A stretch of DNA of 34,956 bases from a virus. A model generated the notes under the pieces. The model saw only the letters and a program-made list of their open reading frames with translations, was not told the origin of the DNA and did no database searches. The DNA lies in IMG/VR virus record IMGVR_UViG_3300042453_000037, positions 1 to 34,956 of that record. One strand, given 5' to 3'. Numbering within the stretch: the stretch's first letter is position 1; each line of letters starts with the position of its first letter. This document shows positions 23,567 to 29,269 of this stretch, piece after piece. Made by a program: the position numbers and the translations under genes.

Positions 23567-23697
23567 TCATCCGAATTAGCATCCGAATCATCCGAAAGCA
23601 TCCGAATTCATCCGCGTGACTGCCACTCCAATCATCCGAAACTATCCTCCTAGGTATACATACCTAGGATGGATTCGGATGGAAAGCAGTTCGGATG
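23513..23697. repeat. Iteron cluster CATCCGAA, candidate replication origin
   Basis: Ten exact copies of an 8-mer within 185 bases: CATCCGAA forward at 23513, 23523, 23568, 23580, 23589, 23599 and 23633, and reversed TTCGGATG at 23551, 23674 and 23690; a partial CATCCG stands at 23609. Several starts are 9-12 bases apart, close to one helical turn. The cluster begins in the 3' end of the primase-helicase gene and fills the noncoding gap to RusA. This is the layout of iteron origins. Confidence 0.75.
23648..23669. repeat. 22-bp inverted repeat within the iteron cluster
   Basis: Arms TCCTAGGTAT (23648-23657) and ATACCTAGGA (23660-23669) pair perfectly across a two-base spacer. It separates the forward iterons from the final two reversed ones. 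It may be a dimeric protein site or, as single strand, a hairpin. Confidence 0.7.
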
Positions 23698-23749
23698 ATG
23701 TAGGAAGGATGGCGGTGGGTTTTTGGGGAATTGAGAAAAAGGTGAAAAT

Positions 23750-24085
23750 GTGATTGAACTGGATGTGGATATAAAGGTGGTCAGCGTTGCCAACTTGCGG
23801 ATGTATTGGGCGGTGAAAGCACGGTTGACCAAGGATCATCGTAAAAAGGCGTATAACGCACTTTGTGCGGTGGCTGCACCTCCGACCCCACCTTGCACGA
23901 TCGTGTTGACCAGAGTTGCTCCTAGAGCTTTGGATGGGGATAATCTGCAATCAGCGTTTAAGGCGGTGAGAGATGGGGTTGCTGATTGGCTTGGGGTTGA
24001 TGATGGGGATCAGCGCTTGGATTGGCAGTATCGCCAGCGCTCGGCTGGTGTGAAGGTGTACAGGGTTGAGATTGAGGTGATCTGA
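23750..24085 (+). CDS. RusA-type Holliday junction resolvase
   Basis: 111 residues from a GTG with AAGGTG upstream. The RusA pattern is clear: D62-x-D64-N65, K71 and the D84-D85 pair in LDGDNLQSAF, KAVRDGVADWLGVDDGDQ. RusA family enzymes cut four-way junctions as metal-dependent dimers and help resolve recombination or replication intermediates before packaging. It lies just after the iteron cluster. Size fits the family (about 120). Confidence 0.85.
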   Translation: MIELDVDIKVVSVANLRMYWAVKARLTKDHRKKAYNALCAVAAPPTPPCTIVLTRVAPRALDGDNLQSAFKAVRDGVADWLGVDDGDQRLDWQYRQRSAGVKVYRVEIEVI

Positions 24086-24125
24086 TTGTCGTCAGAATGG
24101 CGTTTGGGTTACTTTGTTGGGGGTT

Positions 24126-24184
24126 ATGCATTTTGTGCATGGGGTTATGTAAGTTATGCGTTGTCAAGTGTCGCCTTGGGCGAC
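24126..24184. promoter_or_regulatory. Inverted repeats ahead of the small terminase gene
   Basis: In the 141-base gap between RusA and the terminase gene two hairpin-forming repeats stand out: ATGCA-TTTTG-TGCAT (24126-24140) and GTCGCC-TTG-GGCGAC (24170-24184). GTTATG occurs three times between 24123 and 24159. No T run follows, so termination is unlikely; a regulatory or packaging-site role is possible. Confidence 0.45.
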
Positions 24185-24226
24185 TCGCGGCAACATTTCT
24201 ATTGATTACGCGTACGCGCAGGGGTA

Positions 24227-24751
24227 ATGATGAAGACTTTGGCTGAAAAAACGACAAAAAACGGTGCAATCATGGGCAGACCAGTGAAATGGCCCCAAGA
24301 TCATCCAGTTTGGGGTGAGATCGTTTACAGGGTCAGCGCAGGCAAAAGCCTGTCTACCGTGCTGCGCGATCCCGATCTCCCGTCTTGGCCTATGTTCTAC
24401 GCCATGATGGATCAAGACCCGAAGCTGCGCCAGGCTTACGACAAGGCAGTCCAAGACCGTGCAGACCGCATGGCTGACGAGATACTGGAGTTGTCAGACA
24501 TGGAGATGCCCGAAGGACTGGAAGGCGCTATGGCCTCGGCATGGGTACAGCAAAAGCGTATGCAGGTGGACGCACGCAAGTGGATCGCCAGCAAGCTCAA
24601 GCCCCGCACCTATGGCGATCGCATCGATGTCGCGGTGACCGATACACGCATCTCGGTGATCGATGCATTGGAGGCAGCACAGGCTAGAGTGGTAAAGCAA
24701 CTGACTGTTCAAGATGTGACAGATGTTGTCCCAAAAGAGACGTCTACTTAA
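24227..24751 (+). CDS. Terminase small subunit
   Basis: 174 residues. Helical and charged, with GRPVKWPQDHPVWGEIVYRV at the N-terminus, then a helix-turn-helix-like segment (GKSLSTVLRDPDLPSWPMF) and a C-terminal acidic part. WIASKLKPRTYGDRIDV is a segment typical of small terminases of this type. It recognises the packaging site and feeds DNA to the large subunit. The start may be at 24227 or the adjacent ATG at 24230, which has a better spaced AGGGG. Confidence 0.8.
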   Translation: MMKTLAEKTTKNGAIMGRPVKWPQDHPVWGEIVYRVSAGKSLSTVLRDPDLPSWPMFYAMMDQDPKLRQAYDKAVQDRADRMADEILELSDMEMPEGLEGAMASAWVQQKRMQVDARKWIASKLKPRTYGDRIDVAVTDTRISVIDALEAAQARVVKQLTVQDVTDVVPKETST

Positions 24752-25066
24752 TACGATGACCATTATGTTAATAGCCAAGTCGGTTATCAACAGGATATAC
24801 AGACCGAAAGGGTCATGTCATGTGTTATGCACAGGGTAATGTGGACATCATGTCATTTGCCCTGTGGATAAGTCGGGGTCTGCGGATGCGGAATGGTAGG
24901 CGTTCGCATCTGGCACGGCATCGGGCGGCATGGCCTGCGGTGGGTGGCCCGACCGACTGGCCCGATGGGGGGGGGTAGGGCCGGCGCGAAAGGGCCGAGG
25001 TAACGGTGGCCCCAGACACAATTTTATTTTTATTTTTTTATAAATTGATTTATCATCCCACCCAAT
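24752..25066. other. Origin- or packaging-site-like noncoding region
   Basis: A 315-base gap without a credible gene. It holds three related 12-mers: TTATCAACAGGA (24784-24795), TTATGCACAGGG (24825-24836) and, inverted, TTATCCACAGGG (24860-24871). They contain DnaA-box sequences; the third is a perfect TTATCCACA. CATGTCAT occurs at 24814 and 24849. Next come about 120 bases of 73% GC (24901-25020) with nine consecutive G residues (24967-24975) and TGGCCCGA twice, and then a 30-base tract with one G or C only (25021-25050). This could be a second origin or a cos/pac site beside the terminase genes. Confidence 0.6.
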
Positions 25067-26497
25067 ATGCCAACCTACAACAACGCCCTGACCAACCAGC
25101 CAGCCAACCGTTTGGCGTTCCCAAGTTCAATCGGCCCCGTGCCGAGGAACGAATACCTTGGTGCGTTGTCTGACTTCTTGGCAAAGAGTTACTCGCCAGA
25201 GCGCACACAGCAGATGCAAGGCATCTCGCAATTGTTAGGTATTCCAGCGGTCAGCCGCACACTAGACATGATGTCGTATGGTGACCCCCTCACAACTGGC
25301 GCTGGTGGACTCGGTGGAACAACAAGGGTAAAGCCTGATGTGCTAGAAGCAGCAATGACAGTAGCCCCACTGGGTAAGCCTGCAACGATGGCAACACTCC
25401 AAGCGGCACGACTGGCAAGACAGGCTGCAATGGCTGGTGGTAAAGCTGGTGAGCGTTACGCAGAGAGAGTAGTCCCACAGATTATGGAAAGAGGTGGGCT
25501 AGGTGCTGAGATGCTGCAAGGTTTGTCGCAGGGGGCAAGAAGCAATGCTGTACCACCATCTGGCAGAAGTGGCTTTGGTGCTTTTGATCTAAGGTATGAC
25601 CCACGGGTTTTAGAGCAACCTAGATTGCAATCAATGACCCGCGACATTCAATTGAATCCAAATGTGCAGACAGCACCAACGGTTTCTTTGGCTGACTTTG
25701 AAGGTAGGCCGTTTATTACGAGCATGGCTGATCGCACAGCCGCAGGTGGTAAGTTGGTTGGTATTGACAATGTGCCGTTTAACAGGCCAGTAGAGTTGTT
25801 AGGCGGTCAGGACTTTATGTTCAACAACCCAGGCTTGGTTTGGTCATCTGGCAATGCGCCATCAAAGGCGTTGATGAAGTATGCCGATGAGATCAAAAAT
25901 ATTACTGGGCAAAATCCGTTGTATGTGCCTTATCGCATGGCTCCGACTGGCGGTGATTTTGCACAAATGACTGGTGAGACTATGTTGTCTTACGCTGATG
26001 CGGCTATGAACAAGACGCAAAAAAATAAGTTTGATAAGTCAATTAAGAAATTTATTCCTGACTGGGCTGGGGTGTCTGATCCAACAAGTGTTGCTCAGTT
26101 TAGGGCTGCGCCAGACAGCAAGCGCAAGGCCATCAAAAAAATGATGGATAGAGACTTCCGAGATGAAGGTGGTTTAAATATTGGTGGCGCAAGATTGGCT
26201 GTGTCCGATCCAGCGCAATTGGCAGCGCAAGAGGGTGGCATTCAAAATGTGGGTGAGATATTTGCAGGCAGTCCAATACTTAAATCAAGCCACCCAGCTT
26301 ACCCAGGCGGTGTGCAAGGTCAAGGCATTGGCACATTGGCTGAAGACCGCAATATTTTTGAATTGTTGCCAGGCGTTGTGAAGGCGCGAGGGATACCTGA
26401 CCCAAAAAATCCAAGGGCTTCAGATTTAAGGGCAATGCAGATGCACCCTTACGCTGGCATCATCACCAACGAGTTGCTCAAGAATCTTGGCTATTGA
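25067..26497 (+). CDS. Large protein between terminase genes, unknown function
   Basis: 476 residues. The N-terminal part (1-150) is helical; a central domain (about 205-330) contains RPVELLGGQDFMFNNPGLVW, SSGNAPSKALMKYAD and NPLYVPYRMAPTGGDF; a third part (about 355-476) has RDEGGLNIGGARLAV and GGVQGQGIGTLAEDRNIFEL. Parts resemble domains I recall from large polyvalent proteins of phages, but this is not certain. There is no ribosome site; TATCAT (25051-25056) stands ten bases before the ATG, so translation may be near-leaderless. Packaging, virion or effector roles are all possible. Confidence 0.55.
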   Translation: MPTYNNALTNQPANRLAFPSSIGPVPRNEYLGALSDFLAKSYSPERTQQMQGISQLLGIPAVSRTLDMMSYGDPLTTGAGGLGGTTRVKPDVLEAAMTVAPLGKPATMATLQAARLARQAAMAGGKAGERYAERVVPQIMERGGLGAEMLQGLSQGARSNAVPPSGRSGFGAFDLRYDPRVLEQPRLQSMTRDIQLNPNVQTAPTVSLADFEGRPFITSMADRTAAGGKLVGIDNVPFNRPVELLGGQDFMFNNPGLVWSSGNAPSKALMKYADEIKNITGQNPLYVPYRMAPTGGDFAQMTGETMLSYADAAMNKTQKNKFDKSIKKFIPDWAGVSDPTSVAQFRAAPDSKRKAIKKMMDRDFRDEGGLNIGGARLAVSDPAQLAAQEGGIQNVGEIFAGSPILKSSHPAYPGGVQGQGIGTLAEDRNIFELLPGVVKARGIPDPKNPRASDLRAMQMHPYAGIITNELLKNLGY

Positions 26498-26684
26498 ACA
26501 AGAACTTTGGATTAAAAGTGGCAGCAAACTTTTCACCGTATCGATCAGCCAAAAATGATTTGACCGATTCTTCGGTGACAGATTGCACGCCAGTAACCAC
26601 GCAGCGCGTTTCGTGCAGACCAAGTGCCTCCAACATTTTGGATGGCATCTTGACTTCGGTGTTAACTATTGGGGATAGAATCAT
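26478..26684 (-). CDS. Antisense small gene between terminase-side genes
   Basis: 68 residues. It is the only leftward gene in the packaging block. The sequence reads like a real protein: MLEALGLHETRCVVTGVQSV followed by TEESVKSFLADRYGEKF. An extended -10 (TGATAGAAT) is placed so that its transcript would begin at the ATG at 26684. An ATG two codons earlier is also possible. It overlaps the end of the 25067 gene by 20 bases. Function unknown; a lone gene with its own promoter in a late block is the layout of a moron. Confidence 0.55.
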   Translation of the reverse strand: MILSPIVNTEVKMPSKMLEALGLHETRCVVTGVQSVTEESVKSFLADRYGEKFAATFNPKFLFNSQDS

Positions 26685-26690
26685 GCCCAT

Positions 26691-26718
26691 ATTCTATCAA
26701 ATGGCTAGATAAATGCAA
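26691..26718 (-). promoter_or_regulatory. Promoter of the antisense gene
   Basis: On the minus strand, TTGCAT (26713-26718), a 16-base spacer, and TAGAAT (26691-26696) preceded by TG-A, an extended -10. Six bases separate the -10 from the ATG at 26684, which would give a leaderless mRNA. The -35 lies over the start codon of the large terminase gene. Confidence 0.5.
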
Positions 26719-28239
26719 CTCCCAATCTACAAAGGCGAAGACGAACAGAAGTTGATGATTGAACTTTGGTCGCCAGCAATCGCTGATGACCTAGAGGCTT
26801 TTGTCCTTTACGCCTTCCCTTGGGGTCAAAAGAACACCCCACTGGCGAAGTTCAGTGGCCCACGCAAGTGGCAGCGCGAAGTTCTCCGCAATGTGACTAC
26901 GCACATCAGGGCGCAAAAGGGCAAGGTTAACTTTGATACGATTAGGGAGGCAGTATCCAGCGGTCGAGGCATTGGCAAGTCTGCGCTTGTCAGTTGGCTG
27001 GTCTTGTGGATGCTAACTACCCGCATTGGTGGCTCAGTGGTTGTCTCTGCCAACAGTGAAAACCAACTTAGATCAGTCACATGGGCAGAGTTGACCAAGT
27101 GGTCGGCAATGTTGATTAACGCCCATTGGTGGGAAATATCAGCGACCAAGCTAGTGCCTGCCAAGTGGTTGACTGACTTGGTTGAGAAAGACCTCAAAAA
27201 AGGTACGCGCTACTGGGCCTGTGAGGGCAAGCTGTGGTCAGAGGAGAACCCCGACTCCTACGCAGGTGTCCACAATCAGGACGGCATGATGCTGATCTTT
27301 GATGAGTCCAGCGGTATCCCCGACCCGATTTGGGAAGTTGGCGCAGGCTTCTTTACCGAGAACACCCCTGATCGGTACTGGTTTGCATTTTCCAACCCAC
27401 GGCGCAACAGTGGCTATTTCTTTGAGTGCTTTCACTCCAAGCGCAACTTTTGGACAAGTCGGTCGGTAGACGCACGGACGGTGGAAGACACCGACAAGGC
27501 GATCTACGAGCAGATCATTGCCGAGTACGGCGAAGATTCAAGCCAAGCACGGGTTGAGGTCTACGGCGAATTCCCAGCCAGTGGCGAGGATCAGTTCATT
27601 GGCTCTTTGTCGGTAGACGATGCAATGAAGCGCCCCAAGTACAAGGACATGACTGCCCCCATCGTCATTGGTGTCGATCCCGCCCGCGGTGGCATGGACA
27701 GCACGGTGATTGTGGTGCGACAAGGCAGAGACATCATTGCTATCAAGCGCTTTAAGGGTGATGACACCATGACAACGGTGGGCAATGTGATCGATGCCAT
27801 CGAGGAGTACAAGCCAGCCTTGACCGTCATTGATGAGGGTGGGCTTGGCTACGGGATACTTGACAGACTAGCAGAACAACGCTACAAAGTGCGTGGGGTT
27901 AACTTTGGATCGAAAGCAAAGCAGTCTATTGCGTTTGGGAACAAACGCGCTGAGATGTGGAATGACATGAAGAACTGGCTAAAGACTGCCAGCATTCCAA
28001 GTGACCGACAACTGAAGGCAGACCTGATTGGCCCAATGAAGAAGCCAAACTCGTCAGGTACAATTTTCTTGGAAGGCAAGAAGGAAATGAAATCAAGAGG
28101 CTTGGCAAGTCCCGATGCAGCAGATGCGCTAGCGGTGACCTTTGCGTTTCCAGTTGCCCACCGAGAATACAATGGCAGAATGGAACGCCGAGTCGTACAA
28201 GAACGCGGTGCTGTATCAACTGGATGGATGGGGTCTTAA
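26713..28239 (+). CDS. Terminase large subunit
   Basis: 508 residues. The ATPase is marked by Walker A GRGIGKSA (84-91) and Walker B MMLIFDES (192-199). The nuclease domain has acidic residues in GVDPARGGMD (320-329), IDEGGLG (about 374-380) and SPDAADALA near the C-terminus. It pumps DNA into the procapsid and cuts the concatemer. All motifs are intact and the length is normal (P22 gp2 is 499). It ends a single base before the next gene. Confidence 0.92.
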   Translation: MQLPIYKGEDEQKLMIELWSPAIADDLEAFVLYAFPWGQKNTPLAKFSGPRKWQREVLRNVTTHIRAQKGKVNFDTIREAVSSGRGIGKSALVSWLVLWMLTTRIGGSVVVSANSENQLRSVTWAELTKWSAMLINAHWWEISATKLVPAKWLTDLVEKDLKKGTRYWACEGKLWSEENPDSYAGVHNQDGMMLIFDESSGIPDPIWEVGAGFFTENTPDRYWFAFSNPRRNSGYFFECFHSKRNFWTSRSVDARTVEDTDKAIYEQIIAEYGEDSSQARVEVYGEFPASGEDQFIGSLSVDDAMKRPKYKDMTAPIVIGVDPARGGMDSTVIVVRQGRDIIAIKRFKGDDTMTTVGNVIDAIEEYKPALTVIDEGGLGYGILDRLAEQRYKVRGVNFGSKAKQSIAFGNKRAEMWNDMKNWLKTASIPSDRQLKADLIGPMKKPNSSGTIFLEGKKEMKSRGLASPDAADALAVTFAFPVAHREYNGRMERRVVQERGAVSTGWMGS

Positions 28240-28494
28240 ATGAAGAAGACGGTTTCATTATCTGTTGGGCGTGGCGAGAAGCTGGCTACATCCAAGGGCG
28301 CGGGTTTGACTGAAAAAGGAAGACAGAAGTACAATGCGGCAACTGGCTCTAACCTTAAAGCGCCAGCCCCTAGTCCAAAGACCAAGGCAGACCAAGGTCG
28401 CAAGGATTCATTTTGTGCAAGAATGGGCGCAGTGGCAGCTAATGCCAAAGATGGCGAACGTGCCAAAGCAGCCCTTAAACGATGGAAGTGTTAA
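28240..28494 (+). CDS. Small basic phage protein (DUF6321-like)
   Basis: 84 residues, strongly basic. KGAGLTEKGRQKYNAATGSN, a proline-rich linker, and DSFCARMGAV ending in KAALKRWKC form a pattern I recall as a conserved short phage family encoded next to terminase or portal genes. It may bind DNA or act in packaging. It starts directly after the terminase stop. Confidence 0.7.
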   Translation: MKKTVSLSVGRGEKLATSKGAGLTEKGRQKYNAATGSNLKAPAPSPKTKADQGRKDSFCARMGAVAANAKDGERAKAALKRWKC

Positions 28495-28496
28495 TC

Positions 28497-28649
28497 ATGG
28501 CTACAAAACCTGGCTTGTACGCTAACATTCATGCTAAACAAGCACGCATCGCCGCTGGCTCAAAAGAGAAAATGAACAAGGTCGGCAGCAAGGCAGCGCC
28601 TAGCGCAGCCGACTTCAAGCAAGCAGCCAAAACTGCGAAGAAGAAGTAA
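28497..28649 (+). CDS. Small Lys/Ala-rich protein before the portal
   Basis: 50 residues. GLYANIHAKQARIAAGSKEK and SAADFKQAAKTAKKK match a short phage family usually encoded between terminase and portal. It is highly basic and probably contacts DNA or capsid. The gene fills the gap between its neighbours exactly (two bases before, none after). Confidence 0.7.
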   Translation: MATKPGLYANIHAKQARIAAGSKEKMNKVGSKAAPSAADFKQAAKTAKKK

Positions 28650-29111
28650 ATGAGCTTTACCAAACCAATTGGTGTTGCGTACCTCGATCAAGACATTGAT
28701 GGCGGCATCATTGGTCGCACCGACCCCCAGTTTATGCGCGGCACTACGGTGTACGCCACTGAGGAGTTGGGCTACTGCTCGTGCGCTTTTGGTGAGGTGA
28801 CTCAGTTGACCAGCAAATCTACTGCTGTAACACTGAACACCCCAACTGGACGCATTACTATGGACGATGCGTCACTAGGCAATAATACGACAGTCGTTTT
28901 TCGCATGAACAACAGCATTATTAAAACCAATGATGTGTTAATCTTGAACATATCAGGCGGCGTGGCTAGTGCGGGTAATTATTTGGCTTATGTTGCCGAT
29001 ATTGGCACAGGCTACGGCGACATTGCACTGGCTAACCGCAAGGGTGGTGGTGGCTCTTTAAGTGAAGCTGTGAAAATCACCTTTAGCACTATTCACAACC
29101 GCGACGATTAA
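28650..29111 (+). CDS. Beta-rich head protein with KPIGVAY N-terminus
   Basis: 153 residues. It begins TKPIGVAYLDQDIDGGIIGR, similar to the protein at 1150, and continues with GEVTQLTSKSTAVTLNTPTG, RITMDDASLGNNTTVVFRMN and SLSEAVKITFSTIHN, a beta-sandwich pattern common in phage structural proteins of the head-decoration or head-fibre kind. The place between terminase and portal suggests a virion component, but its exact location is not known. Confidence 0.6.
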   Translation: MSFTKPIGVAYLDQDIDGGIIGRTDPQFMRGTTVYATEELGYCSCAFGEVTQLTSKSTAVTLNTPTGRITMDDASLGNNTTVVFRMNNSIIKTNDVLILNISGGVASAGNYLAYVADIGTGYGDIALANRKGGGGSLSEAVKITFSTIHNRDD

Positions 29112-29119
29112 GGATAACT

Positions 29120-29269
29120 ATGCCACTCGTCAAATCTAAGTCACCCGAAGCATTCCGCAAGAATGTGAAGGCCGAAGTTGCCGCTGGCAAACCCGTCAAG
29201 CAAGCCGTGGCAATTGCGTATTCAGTAAAACGTGAGGCTGCTAAACCAGCCCCAAAAGGTAAGAAATAA
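29120..29269 (+). CDS. Small basic phage protein
   Basis: 49 residues. LVKSKSPEAFRKNVKAEVAA, GKPVKQAVAIAYSVKREA and a Lys-rich tail make up a very common short phage protein type near the portal gene. Basic; function unknown. The stop overlaps the portal start by one base (TAATG), and AAGGAT stands before the ATG. Confidence 0.7.
   Translation: MPLVKSKSPEAFRKNVKAEVAAGKPVKQAVAIAYSVKREAAKPAPKGKK

Noticed and set aside
23513-23697. Possible CRISPR array
   Set aside because: Repeats are only 8 bases, occur in both directions and have spacers of 1-37 bases; not a CRISPR layout.
24209-24218. CGCGTACGCG palindrome before the small terminase
   Set aside because: Perfect but short and next to the ribosome site; could be chance in this context.
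24921-24926. GGGCGGC-like sequence resembling the lambda cos end
   Set aside because: Seven bases in a GC-rich island are not evidence of a cos site; only the island as a whole is reported.
24825-25019. Minus-strand frame in the GC-rich gap
   Set aside because: Composition is driven by the GC island; Pro/Arg-rich, no start signals.
26494-26712. 72-codon plus-strand frame that starts in a TTGA overlap and ends directly before the terminase start
   Set aside because: Its placement is attractive, but the protein is Ser/Thr-rich without a convincing pattern and the opposite strand encodes a more protein-like product with its own promoter. I prefer the antisense gene but cannot exclude this one.
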